Part shown: positions 21,567 to 31,985 of the stretch, piece after piece | Position numbering within the stretch: the first letter of the stretch is position 1 | Layout of the letters: each line of letters opens with the position of its first letter | The notes under the pieces: generated by a model | The model's input: the letters and a program-made list of their open reading frames with translations, nothing else | What the model was told of the DNA's origin: nothing | Database searches by the model: none | Assembly (NCBI RefSeq): GCF_025370935.1 | Contig: NC_133494.1 | Span: forward strand, 18,654,927-18,718,926 | DNA: 64,000 nucleotides | Source of the DNA: Choristoneura fumiferana | Lineage: Eukaryota > Arthropoda > Insecta > Lepidoptera > Tortricidae | Direction of reading: 5' to 3' | Made by a program: the position numbers and the translations under genes

Positions 21567-23336
21567 TCATAAAAAAATATGTTTTCACTAAACTAAAAAA
21601 GATTAAGGCAGTCTTCGTTTCTAAAAATCAATCCCTTAAGAGTTTAGTTTAGTTTAGTTGTTATTGTAATACTATAAGCAGCACTTGGTAAATTGACAAA
21701 CTCTGCCACAGTTTCCAATAAAAATATAAATGTATCGTTATTGAAAACTTGACCTCACTCGTCCTTTAAAGTCAAGTCGTTTCTTATTCAACAAATTATT
21801 TTCAAGCAACTGTACCTAACTTAATACTTCCTTAACTCGATTGTTTTATTCGAATATAAACGAGACAATGATGCTGATGCCTGCATAAGTAAACTTTACT
21901 GAATAAGTAAAGTGAGCTCTTTCATTTGCCAAAGACAAAGGGTAGAAACGACGATTTCTGGTAAATCAAAATGACAAAAGCTTAAGAGGGTGCTTATTTT
22001 ACAAATTTACATGAAATAAGGGTTACGCACTTGTTTACAAAGTGACTTATGTAGGTAATGAGTTGATGAAAACCTCAGTAAGTACAAAGTCAAAGTATGC
22101 GATGATGAGCGGTGAATAATAAATATTTGTCATGAATATAAGGTATGTTATATTATTATATTGTATTGCATTATATTATTAAAATAATAAATACCTATAG
22201 GTAATAGGTGCATAGATATGTTGGTAACTGGAATGTGCACTTAAAAAACTACTCGCAGTTAAAACGAGTTTGATGATAAATCAGGACATATAGGCATGGA
22301 CAGCATTGCAAAACAACTTTACCTAATGAACAATTAGGAATGCAATATTCATATTTAAGAATAAATTTCCTAAATATGTTTGTTTTAATTCTTTTAGAAA
22401 CGGAGAAAAAATGTATTTTTATTCTAATAATAAAATAAAACTAACAATAAATGAGGGAATGCTGCCAGCCTCTTGGGCACCATGCCACGGGGGCCTTTAT
22501 TAGATTTAATTTAGTAGGTATTTAGTTTTTAAGTTAGTTTATAGTTAAGTTTTATGTAGTTATTTTTTCTTAAATTCTTGTAATTATACAAAACAACAAT
22601 AATCTTTTATACAATTAATAATTATGTTATGTATTTAACTGAATTGCAAACAAAATATTGTACCTGATCCAGACATTATTTTTATAAAAACAAAACTTAT
22701 CAATACTAGCTAAAAAACACAAGGGTCACGGTTATCAAAGGTTGTGTTGGTACTAAATTAGGCGAGTCTGTTGTGAACTACAACTTTGTACTAAATTGCT
22801 GACACACTTCCTAATTTTAGAGGCGATACTTTTTTCGGATTGTTTAATCATTCAGCTAACCTTATTTCGCTGACCTGATAGAATGTTGATAATATATTTG
22901 GAGGAAAGAAAAAATATCTCTCGTCGCCTCAATCGGTCTAAGCTGTATAAATATTTAATTGCGCCGGTCGTTGAGCCTGCGTTATCACTTCCCGTAACTC
23001 TCACAGAGCCGACAACACTTTAATCGACGGATAACGGTGTACCATTTGGATACCGTAAATTATGATTTGTGTTGTGTACCGCCAATCGATTAAGTTACGT
23101 CTACAGAAACATGATAGAAACTAACCATCTATCAAATTGTTGTCATAGTGCGAGATTGATGACTGAATTTTTATATTGATAGAAAAAAAAATTAAAACAA
23201 AAAATTTAACCGACTACAAAAAACCATGAAAATAATTTAATATTTTTTTGAAGTCGGTCAAAAATCAAATGAAATTTTGAATTCTTAGTAGTTTCTTAAA
23301 ACTTGTACAGTCTCCAGTGCATCGTTAGTGTAAGTT
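21567..23336. other. Unassigned AT-rich stretch
   Basis: Long AT-rich stretch, no convincing gene. At 22440-22600, 'GAATGCTGCCAGCCTCTTGG' and 'GCACCATGCCACGGGGGCC' look like a repeat remnant (low certainty). A TATAAATA at 22946 has no initiator at the right distance. Confidence 0.45.
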
Positions 23337-23509
23337 TTCGGTTACAAAATACGTCTCGATCGCGTTCGCGTTAAAATCTGACTTTGTATGGAAACACAAA
23401 CATCGCAAACGTTCCGCTCTCTCTCTCTCTTCGCTGTTCGTGTTTCCATACAAAATGAGATCTTAACGCGAACGCGACCGAGACGTATTTTTTACCGAAT
23501 ATTTACACT
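23337..23509. mobile_element. Palindromic MITE (same family as 30899)
   Basis: Arms of about 75-80 bp start AGTGTAAGTTTTCGGTTAC and continue through 'AATACGTCTCGATCGCGTTC'; the right arm is the mirror ending ACACT. A CT microsatellite interrupts the centre. No coding capacity. Confidence 0.8.
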
Positions 23510-24227
23510 AAGGATGCAGCACCAATACCTGACACAACAAGCGTGCATGAATATCTGATACGACTCTATTTCTAGGGCCGGAAGGACGTGTCAGATATTT
23601 TTGCACGCTCCGCTGTGGCAGATATTAATGCTGGTGACTGTACCTACATTTAGAGATAAGACAGCTTTGCTATTAGTCTTAGTGGTACAGCAGTTTTCAG
23701 TTTATAGCAGTTTTCAGCAGTTTATAGCAGTTTTCAGCGGTTAAAGAAAAATTTGGACCTTGAGAATTTCCCTAGAATTTCTTGTCCATGACTTTCGGAG
23801 CACAAATTTTAAAAATAATACTAATTTTCTTTTTCAATGTATTTTTAAAAATATTTTGTGATCTTTAGATGTTTCGTTTTTTCAACACACATCCTAAAGG
23901 CGTTACTACGCATGTTGTTGTTTTTTTTATTGGTTTTGTTGTAACTATTAATAATAAACTATTATAGGTCCCAATCACCCAATGCGTATTCCAAATATTT
24001 AAAGCACTTATAATCTCTGTTACAGGAGCACCTTTACGAACTTCAAGTGCGAGTCAGACTCGGGTTTCGAAGGTTCCGTACAAATTTGTAAGTATCTATG
24101 AATATCCAGTGTACACTGAAAGCACTCAACGGGGTTTTGGTTCCCGGCAATTTGTATGGAAATGTGATAACAAAGTGATACAAGGGCTGGCTGAGGCACG
24201 GAAACCTAAAAATAATGGTAATCATCA
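23510..24227. other. Mostly unassigned; family C scrap at 24042-24085
   Basis: 'AAGTGCGAGTCAGACTCGGG' and 'GGTTCCGTACAAATTTGTA' at 24042-24090 match family C. Short 'CAGTTTTCAG' iterations occur at about 23695-23740. No gene seen. Confidence 0.45.
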
Positions 24228-24303
24228 TCATCACCTCGGCCTATATATACGTCCCACCCACTACAAGGCACAGACCTCCTCTCAGAATGTGAGGGCTTGG
24301 AAA
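24228..24303 (-). mobile_element. SINE family S1, 3' fragment
   Basis: 'ATCATCATCATCACCTCGGC' and 'CAGACCTCCTCTCAGAATGT' are the reverse of the S1 3' end, with its (GATGAT)n tail at the left. Confidence 0.6.
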
Positions 24304-24465
24304 AATAACAAAATAATGTGTTCTTACTCAGCCCGGAATAGAACCTAGATAGCTGTGTAAGCGAACTATTACCGTATCGAAGTAATCTGATAGTGATTGG
24401 GGTTCGAACAGTCCGTTCCCTTAATTGAAGTGAGGGTTTGTTTGCATTTTGTTAGTGTTTTGGTG

Positions 24466-24560
24466 TGTGGTGTTGCAGGGCGGTGGTGATTTCTTACCAT
24501 CAGAAGACCCACTTGCTCGTTGGCCATCCAGTGGAATAAAGAAAAAGTCCTATTGCGGAA
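24466..24560 (+). repeat. Family P, 3' fragment
   Basis: 'GTTGCAGGGCGGTGGTGATT', 'CATCAGAAGACCCACTTGCT' and 'GCCATCCAGTGGAATAAA' match the 3' end of the complete copy at 42842. Confidence 0.6.
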
Positions 24561-25576
24561 GCAGAAAACATTTTTATTTACAAACAATAATTATGGGATA
24601 TCTTGACGAGATTAACCGTATTTACCAGTATTACTTATTATGATGTTTATAGTAATTAGTACTACTGACTGAACGGATAATATTATGAAAGATAATATGT
24701 TGTAACATTAATTACTTACTTTTTATTCAATACGGTGCCAATATTAGCATTCGAATAATCTTGATCCCTAATATTTTTTTTATGCATGATACTACTTAGA
24801 CCACATGCTTGATAGTAAGGGAAGATGAGGTCTAAGATGAAAAGAGTACACTTATTTGCTTGCCCTAGATTTATGTTTTATTGTTATGGAAAGCCATGCT
24901 CTTATATTAAGCCTTCGTACTGTTCCATACAAGAAGGAAAGTCCCTTATGTATGACTTATTACTAAGCCTGCGCCGCTCGTGTGCCAAACTTGGTGGAAA
25001 GTGGAATAATAGCTCAACAAAGTCTAAAGTAAAACAAAAAACAATAGAACCCTGCTAAGTCGTTGTCGAGCTTGCGATTAAAATCTCGAACTGAATGAAA
25101 GAAAACAAAGCTTTTGATAAGATATTTTCAGCACTGAGTTTTATATAAAATGCTTTCGTAATTGGTCAGCGCGAATTCTTTTATCGCTATAATGTGAGAA
25201 CTACGCAATATTCCGGGATAAAAACGAACTGTGTAAAACGGTTCTCTATCATTTGCCCGAATTTCATATGCCCGAATGTAATGTTTCTAGAATTTATTTC
25301 TGAAATAGTAATTTCTTCAGAGTCAATATTAAACTAACCTAACATACCTACTGCATTCTATATTATGATGACATTAAAAAAAAATCTTGAAAACAGCACG
25401 GTTCTATATATTTTATGGCAAACGTTGGTATGGCAAGTGAAATTCGGGCAAGTAAAGGTAAACGGTGTAAAATAGGTTAAAGTATACCGTAGGCAACAGG
25501 CTACAAACCTGTCACTATTGTTCTATTTTTGTCAAACTTTAAATCTAAAATTGTTAAAAGTGGCTCCTAAGCGGTA
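24561..25576. other. Unassigned stretch with weak inverted ends
   Basis: 'ACGGTTCTCTATCATTTGCC' plus 'CGAATTTCA' at about 25237-25265 is roughly mirrored at 25430-25475, perhaps an old MITE. No gene; the 24825-25058 frame resembles nothing I know. Confidence 0.35.
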
Positions 25577-25645
25577 ACTCTTCGTGTGCTCTGCCTACCC
25601 TATTTGGGAATACAGGCGTGATGTTTGTGTGTGTGCAAAATAAAA
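25577..25645 (+). repeat. Dispersed repeat 'CTGCCTACCCTATTTGGGAA'
   Basis: 'CGTGTGCTCTGCCTACCCTA' and 'TTTGGGAATACAG' then (TG)n are repeated in reverse at 63786-63865, so this is the end of a dispersed element. Confidence 0.6.
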
Positions 25646-26173
25646 ACTGTCCTATACCGCTCAGCGTTGCAAACTATCTTCATAGCTTTGATTTAGATTA
25701 GTAACAGACAGGCAGAGATACTTTCTCATTTTATATCAGTATGGATCCAGCAGATTACTTTATTAAAACTCAAGTATTTGTGTTTTCATTAGCCGAACCA
25801 CGCCGAACGTTTGCTCTATGAAATCTAAGATTTTTAAAAGACGAAAATGTTTTTCGTGTATGTCTGATGATAGTAAGGCCAAAAAACCACAGTCCTTTTT
25901 TTTGGCGCCAGTTATGTAATTATGTTTGATTTATTTTATTTCAACTGAGAAAATTATATTTTAATACGAATTGATGACTTTAATTTCAATTATTTTATTT
26001 CTTCCACTACTAATAGGTAATTACAAAATTATACCAACAATAACAAAAAAATTGAAACTCCTGTAAAAGCAATTAAAGACCTCTCTCAACTCATCCCACT
26101 GTAAAAGATTGCGCGTGGTATAGCGAGTACCTCGCGTAGTCGCACGCGCACCGCAGTATTGGTTCTAGTCGTG
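25646..26173. other. Unassigned stretch left of the gap
   Basis: No recognised feature. Confidence 0.5.
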
Positions 26174-26273
26174 NNNNNNNNNNNNNNNNNNNNNNNNNNN
26201 NNNNNNNNNNNNNNNNNNNNNNNNNNNNNNNNNNNNNNNNNNNNNNNNNNNNNNNNNNNNNNNNNNNNNNNNN
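26174..26273. other. Assembly gap, exactly 100 N
   Basis: A run of 100 N. This round number is the usual placeholder for a gap of unknown size, so distances across it are not reliable. Confidence 0.98.
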
Positions 26274-26404
26274 AGATCGAAGTCGTTGCCTCAGCACGAA
26301 CATAAGAATCCTCCTTTTTTGAAGTCGGTTAAATGACCTCAGGCCCACCTCGGTTGGACGTTTTGATCACATAACTCTTTTGACAAACACCATCTATTGC
26401 ACAG

Positions 26405-26665
26405 ACATGTCGTCCCCTTACAACCAGAATCGCTTATCTGCATGAAATGTAGTTTCGAGAAAAACGCATTTAAAGGTTTGCATGCTCTAAAAACCTATAA
26501 AAGCTAGTTATTAAAAACGTCTCTGTGTTTCTATTAGATAATTTATCCCTTAATAGGATAGGGCTATGTTATTTACTCTATACTCGCGCCGAGTAGGTTA
26601 AAATAGGCTTTTCTTCAAAAGGTACTGCAGATAAGCGATTTTGCCTGTAGACACGTTTTTTTTTT
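26405..26665. repeat. Inverted-end repeat with 'AAGCGATTTTG' motif
   Basis: Ends 'CCAGAATCGCTTATCTGC' (about 26422) and 'TGCAGATAAGCGATTTTGCC' (about 26623) are mirrored. The same 'TAAGCGATTCTGG..GTAAGGGGAC' text recurs at 28715-29180. Probably a MITE-like family. Confidence 0.45.
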
Positions 26666-27288
26666 ATCTTCTAAACTAGCAAGTTTACGCAGATATATTG
26701 GATAAACTATCATTTTAAGTCCATAATTGAAGCATTTTTCGCCGAATACAGTGTTAAAATGCTTACATGTTTTATACAATTTAAGTTTTTAGTTAAGTCT
26801 CAGCGCAAATAAGAGGTATTGGCTGTAAACAAATCGGAATTTACCTCTTAAGCGCGCTTAAAAGTGCAAAATATTTCTAAGATGTTTTGACTCTAGGCTT
26901 TTTTTCTGTTTTTTTCTATCTTATATGCAATGTAGCATTATTCTGTTTTGTTTTTATCATTCAAAGACATATAACTTGTATTTTTCGAAAGAGTTCCATC
27001 AATCTATTTCAACAAATAGGTACCAAAGCCCAAAAATATAAATAATGAAAACTAGCGAGCTAAAGTCTTAAATGTAGTATATTAATATGTGAGATCGTTA
27101 TTCCTTTAATATCATATGTGCTGCTTAATACATTTAATTATGGAACTTTTGATTACATGCATACAACAAAAAACATATTTTATTCAACATTTTAATAAAA
27201 AGGCACTTAGCGTCTCAAGGCTCAAAGTAACCACTGAAACAGTCATGAAAAAAGAACCGTAATGGTAATAACCATCAGTCTTCTTCTT
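26666..27288. other. Unassigned AT-rich stretch
   Basis: No recognised feature. Confidence 0.5.
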
Positions 27289-27500
27289 CATAAAACGATA
27301 ACGAGCATGGATATTCAGGTTTTGATGAACTAAATAGAAAAACATAGGTATAACCAGATCCAGCAGACCGTCGAAATGAACCGCGAGTGTCATTTAGATA
27401 CCTACTATTACTACTTCGTATCGTAGGTACGTCGTATCATTGAATAGCTTATCACGGCATTTTACGTTGTCACACATTTTCATTGTTCTTGGCTTAATAT
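27289..27500 (-). repeat. Left arm of a local inverted duplication
   Basis: Its reverse complement matches 27932-28335 at roughly 85% by eye: 'AAGAACAATGAAAA', 'GCCGTGATAAGC', 'GATACGACGTACCTACGATA', 'CGAAGTA', 'GGATCTGGTTATA' and 'CCTGAATATCCATGCTC'. This arm lacks the MITE found in the right arm and so preserves the empty site. Confidence 0.75.
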
Positions 27501-27931
27501 TTGTATAGGTAATATTTTTATCAATTACGACATGTCGTCTGACTCCTTGAGTTTTGATACCAGGCCTGTAACTTTGCAAACAACCGTCGAACCAAGACAA
27601 GGCAACAGAAATCGAATCCAACTCTGTTGAACCTCTTTTCAGTAGAGGAATTTAAACTACCTGCATTAAAAAGCTTACACTAATTCACTGCCAATAAGCG
27701 CGCTAAAAAAATAAAGATTTAATGACTTTTTACAAAAAAAATGTTATACCGGAGATTCACCATGGCTGGTTGCAGGTCAAGACGTTACTGAGCGTGTGCC
27801 GGAGTACACAGCTGACAGACAGACAGCAGTGATGAAAAATAACCTTATGGTAATGGTAATAATATCTCTTCTTCATCACTGCTTGTCTTAGCTGTGGCTT
27901 CTCAAACCAGCCATGGATAATTAATATACCT

Positions 27932-28335
27932 AGCCAAGAACAATGAAAAGTGTGACTACGTAAATGTTTATGCCGTGATAAGCTTTTCATTGATACGACG
28001 TACCTACGATACGAAGTATATAATAAGTATTTATCTAAATGACAGGTTCATTTTGACGGTCTGTTGGATCTGGTTATATGTTTCTCTATAGCCGCGTATC
28101 CATTAGAGCAGCCTCAGGCCGAGACCGCGAGCCGAGCCATATTTTGTCGGTTTTTTGACCGTGCTCAAAGGAGCCTCAGTCTGAGCCGTGCCTTTGGCAG
28201 CGTCTCCACTTGCGCGGCCTCGGAGCGAGGCAGCCGCTCGGCCGAGGCTGGCCTCTCTAGTGGATACGCGGCTTATTTAGTTAATCGAAACCTGAATATC
28301 CATGCTCCTTATCGTCACCTGAAGAAAAACCAGTT
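27932..28335 (+). repeat. Right arm of the inverted duplication, with MITE inserted
   Basis: Partner of 27289-27500; the arm is longer because of the insertion at 28090-28273. A second 'AACCTTATGGTAATGGTAAT' block at about 27841 echoes 27257, so the duplication is complex. Confidence 0.75.
28090..28273. mobile_element. GC-rich MITE, 184 bp, with 3-bp target duplication
   Basis: Left end AGCCGCGTATCCATTAGAG and mirrored right end CTCTAGTGGATACGCGGCT. Flanked by TAT on both sides; the empty arm at 27289-27500 has a single TAT at the equivalent place. The overlapping open frame at 28064-28405 is a by-product. Confidence 0.75.
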
Positions 28336-28690
28336 AAAGGGGGCAAGTGAATCGCTGTTATACATAGATCTGTTCACTCACGAAGGCGCGACAGCTAATT
28401 ATTAATGTACACGAGAAAACCTCTTAAGTACTTACACATTGTTTAGTCTTAGTGTGCGTGACTGACGGTACGCTTGCGACTGAAGCCACGAGGACAGTTC
28501 GAGCTACGCACATATAGACTTGTCGTACGGATACGTTTAGGTACAATTACAATTATAGAATGTGGAGGGGCAGACTTCGTTAGTGAACAGATCTATAATA
28601 AATAAAGTTTTTAAAATTACTTATTATGAATCGTGCTTTCAAGCGTGTACGAACCGACTAAGCTAGCCTACACAAAGTGCACTACTTTAC
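28336..28690. other. Unassigned stretch
   Basis: No recognised feature. Confidence 0.5.
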
Positions 28691-29185
28691 AATACAGCGC
28701 GAAACGTCTAAGCGATACTTAAGCGATTTTGGCTGTAGCGCTTCTTATGGTCGAAACAAACATTGTTACAAGCAATATCGCCTATATTAATATTTAGTTT
28801 TGTTTCGCTGTTGCAATAATTGAAATATAAAGTAATGCTCAACAGCGAAACCTACTCAATTATTTTAGCACTTTTAGGCAGTACTCAAATTGCATTTTAT
28901 TGAAATCTTAACATTCCAAAATCGCTTGTTTGACATTAAATATTTTTGCTGTTGTAAAATAAAAAAAAATGCTGTTTAACCAACGCGTAGTTGTTTTTGG
29001 CTGTTGATTTCTTAAAATCGGCTTTAAGTGAGCTTAGAAAAACGTAACTCGGTATTGGAGTATCGTACAGTAAAACGGGTTTCAACAGCATGTAGATCTT
29101 GGAAAGTACATTCTAACGATATACTTAACTCAGTTTGCCCAAAAGTGACTTTAAGCGATTCTGGTCGTAAGGGGACAGAGTTTTA
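28691..29185. repeat. Repeat with several 'AAGCGATTTTGG' motifs
   Basis: 'TTAAGCGATTTTGGCTGTAG' (about 28719), 'CCAAAATCGCTTG' (about 28917) and 'TTTAAGCGATTCTGG' (about 29150) relate it to 26405-26665. Boundaries uncertain. Confidence 0.4.
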
Positions 29186-29279
29186 ACATAAATTATAGTA
29201 TCATGGCATTATTTTTTTATGACAGGTGTAGGTGTTAAAAGTTTTACTATCAGCATACCTACCTACTTTCAGTTTTTAG

Positions 29280-29410
29280 GTTCGTAGTCAACTAGGAACC
29301 CTTATAGTTTCGCCATGTCTGTCTGTCTGTCTGCGGCCAAGCTCAGAGACCGTTAGTAGTAGCACTACTCGTAGAAATCTGTAATTTGGCATGAGTGTCA
29401 CGCCGACAAA
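29280..29410 (+). repeat. Family C repeat
   Basis: 'GGAACCCTTATAGTTTCGCC' then 'TGTCTGTCTGTCTG', as in the copy at 41946. Confidence 0.6.
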
Positions 29411-29924
29411 GTGGTAAAAAAAAAAAATAAAAAATTTTTTTTGGGTACCTCCCATTGACGTAAAGTGGGTGTTTTTTTTCTCAACTAACCCGATAGTGTG
29501 TGGAATCGTCTTTTAAAACCATTGGGGGGTTGCTAGGGCGATTTTTCGATTCAGCACTCTGCTTGCGAAATATTCAAATTAGTGCAAATTTTCATTAAAA
29601 TGGAGCGTCCATCTAAAATCTAAACACTTGGAAGGAAAAATTTGAAAAAATCAGGATGGTATTAAATTATGACAATTTTACAAGGAAAATTATAACGGCT
29701 AAAATTGCTTGAGAATTATTAGTTCTTTAATAGTAAATAGCAGCCTAAGGTATAAAATATACTAAACTTGGAAGATTCCGTACACAATACGAAATCCTAA
29801 GTCAAATATTACTTGTTTTTTTTTCGTAATGGTTACGTAACCCTGTCTTGGACGTGTTCGACACGCTCTTGGCCGGTTTTATAAATGCCTGTCGAAATAA
29901 TAATAAAGTTCTATAAATTTATAT
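29411..29924. other. Mostly unassigned; family C end at 29826-29885
   Basis: 'TACGTAACCCTGTCTTGGAC' and 'GACACGCTCTTGGCCGGTTT' at 29826-29885 read as a diverged reversed family C end. Otherwise nothing recognised. Confidence 0.4.
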
Positions 29925-30085
29925 TAATGCAATTTTACTGACTCTACAGGTACATTTGTTTTCGTTGTAACCTTGTTTCGAGTCCAAGCCATTAAACGTT
30001 GAAAAATTCCATCCTGCGGAGACGATATTATTGTATTGTCACCGGATTTATAGAAGTATGCAAAATTTTAGCTCAATCGGATACC
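29925..30085 (+). repeat. Family A, partial copy
   Basis: 'CATTAAACGTTGAAAAATTC', 'TTATTGTATTGTCACCGGAT' and 'TTTAGCTCAATCGGA' follow the order of family A. It is the target of the SINE at 30092. Confidence 0.5.
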
Positions 30086-30091
30086 AATAAT

Positions 30092-30429
30092 CATCATCAT
30101 CATCCCAGCCTATATGCGTCCCACTGCTGGGCACAGGCCTCCTCTCAGAAAAGAGGGCTTGGGCCGTAGTTCCACGCGGGCCCAGTGCGGATTGGGAACT
30201 TCACACGCACCATTGAATTGCTTCGCAGGTTTGTGCAGGTTTCCTCACGATGTTTTCCTTCACCGCAAAGCTCGTGGTAAATTTTAAATGTAATTCCGCA
30301 CATGAATTTCGAAAAACTCAGAGGTGCGAGCCGGGGTTTGAACCCACGAACCCTCTGCTTGAGAGGCGATAGGTCAAACCACTAGGCCCACCACGGCTTC
30401 TCCACTAGGCCACCACGGCCCACTGCCTA
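30092..30429 (-). mobile_element. SINE family S1, full-length, with 13-bp target duplication
   Basis: Flanked by GGATACCAATAAT at 30079-30091 and 30430-30442. On the minus strand it starts with a tRNA-like head ('GGCCTAGTGGTTTGACCTAT', B-box GGTTCAAACCC) and ends CAGCAGTGGGACG ... GATGATGATGAT. The head block 'GCCGTGGTGG.CCTAGTGG' occurs twice in a row. Confidence 0.9.
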
Positions 30430-30442
30430 GGATACCAATAAT

Positions 30443-30748
30443 ACTACTATGTATTTTCTTTGTAAGTGAATTTGCATATTATTATTCTTGCGAAGAAATA
30501 AATATTTTAAAACCTAACCTAAAATCGGGCGAAATACTGATTGACAAATTGCAAGAACAAACGTATTGAGAAGATCAATAAAAGGTTTTGAAAATAATGT
30601 TGTTCACATTAATGAAACAAGTTAAATGTTATTCCAAATAAAATAAAAATTGTTTTTTTTTTGGCTAGAGCATACTCATCACATTCATATTTTTCTCTCT
30701 GTTTAAAAGTACCTATTTTCTGTATCGCTTAGCGATGGATTCACATCT
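30443..30748. other. Unassigned stretch
   Basis: AT-rich, no recognised feature. Confidence 0.5.
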
Positions 30749-30889
30749 GTACCACTACCATGAGTTTACAGTGACCGTACTCGATAGCGACGGCGTAAAT
30801 TAATTGTATGGAGAATTGTACAGCGCCTCTACAAATAATTTACGCCGTCGCTATCGAGTATGGTCACTGTAAACTCATGGTAGTGGTAC
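30749..30889. mobile_element. Near-perfect palindromic MITE, 141 bp
   Basis: Arms of about 57 bp start GTACCACTACCATGAGTTTA and include 'CTCGATAGCGACGGCGTAAA'; one or two mismatches. The loop is about 25 bp. Nine bases separate it from the next palindrome. Confidence 0.85.
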
Positions 30890-30898
30890 TGTACCCTC

Positions 30899-31074
30899 AG
30901 TGTAAGTTTTCGGTTACAAAATACGTCTCGATCGCGTTCGCGTTATAATCTCAATTTGTATGGCAACACGAACATCGCAAACGTTCCGCTAGTGGCGCTG
31001 TTCGTGTTTGCATACAAATTAAGATTTTAACGCGAACGCGATCGAGACGTATTTTGTAACCGAAAACTTACACT
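30899..31074. mobile_element. Palindromic MITE, 176 bp (same family as 23337)
   Basis: Starts AGTGTAAGTTTTCGGTTAC and ends with its mirror ...CTTACACT. Arms of about 80 bp are almost identical. The two copies in the window differ by few changes in the arms. Confidence 0.85.
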
Positions 31075-31489
31075 AAGGCCACTGGTTTAATAAAAGCCTA
31101 CTCACTTTAGTCTAGATCTAATCTCTTTGAGAGCTACGACGCCAGAGACAGACAGACAGACATTGGCGTCAAGCTTTATATAACACGCCCTCTTATACGT
31201 CGGGGGTTAAAAAATAATACAAGGTCGCCTCGAGCTCAGGCACACAATAAGTTTTCAAGCTACTTTACCAGCTATATCCAGTCCATGGAACACTTTGGTG
31301 ACAAAATTTATTTTTCTTGACTTTACTGAGTTATCGCGCTTCCAAATCCGATTTGGTATACGTTGCTGGAATATTGTGGTGTAAGTTATAAGCGTCAAGC
31401 TTTAGTTAAAAGGAACAGCAATACTGTGCGTTTTATTGTTTCATTGCGGGACTGTGCAGCTCCTATCCCACTACGCATCCTAGGTACTA
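31075..31489. other. Unassigned stretch
   Basis: A short 'ACGTCGGGGGTTAAAA' at about 31197 may be a family B end. Nothing else recognised. Confidence 0.45.
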
Positions 31490-31985
31490 ATATTATAATG
31501 TGAAAGTTTGGGAAGATGTTTGGAGGTTTGAATGGTTGACGACCAGATGGTCTTGTGGTTAGAGAACCTGACTACGAAGCTTGAGGTCCCGAGTTCGATT
31601 CCCGTGTCGGGGCAGATATTTGTATGAAAAATACAAATGTTTGTTCTCGAGTCTTGGGTGTTTAATATGTATTTAAATATGTATCTATCTATATAATTAT
31701 GTTATCCGTTGCTCAGTACTCATATCACAAGCTTTACTAAGCTTACTTTGGGACTATGTCAATTGGTGTGAATTGTCCCGTGTTTTTTTTTATTGGATGT
31801 TTGTTACTCAACACGCAATAATGGCTGAAACGATTTAGATGAAATTCGGAACACAGATAGTTTGAGTCCAGGGGAAGAACATATATACTTAAGATAGTTT
31901 TTATCCCGGAAATTTCATAGTTCCTGCGGGATAGTGATAAACGAATCTACGCAGATGGAGTCGCGGGCAACAGATAGTTACTTTG
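31490..31985 (-). mobile_element. Family R element split by a SINE
   Basis: Minus-strand family R: tail 'ATTATAATGTGAAAGTTTG' at about 31490, body resuming at 31793 ('GGATGTTTGTTACTCAACAC') and head 'GCAGATGGAGTCGCGGGCAA' near 31955. Confidence 0.6.
31541..31792 (+). mobile_element. tRNA-headed SINE (family S2)
   Basis: Head 'GACCAGATGGTCTTGTGGTT' with B-box AGTTCGATTCC, body 'TTTGTTCTCGAGTCTTGGGT', 3' end 'AATTGGTGTGAATTGTCCCG' and a T-rich tail. It sits inside the family R element. Confidence 0.85.

Noticed and set aside
22946..22953. TATAAATA as a promoter
   Set aside because: No initiator about 30 bases away and no splice donor or open frame follows.
26091..26348. Open frame across the gap
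   Set aside because: Forty percent of it is N; it is not evidence of a gene.
28064..28405. 113-residue frame
   Set aside because: It is made mostly of the GC-rich MITE at 28090-28273.
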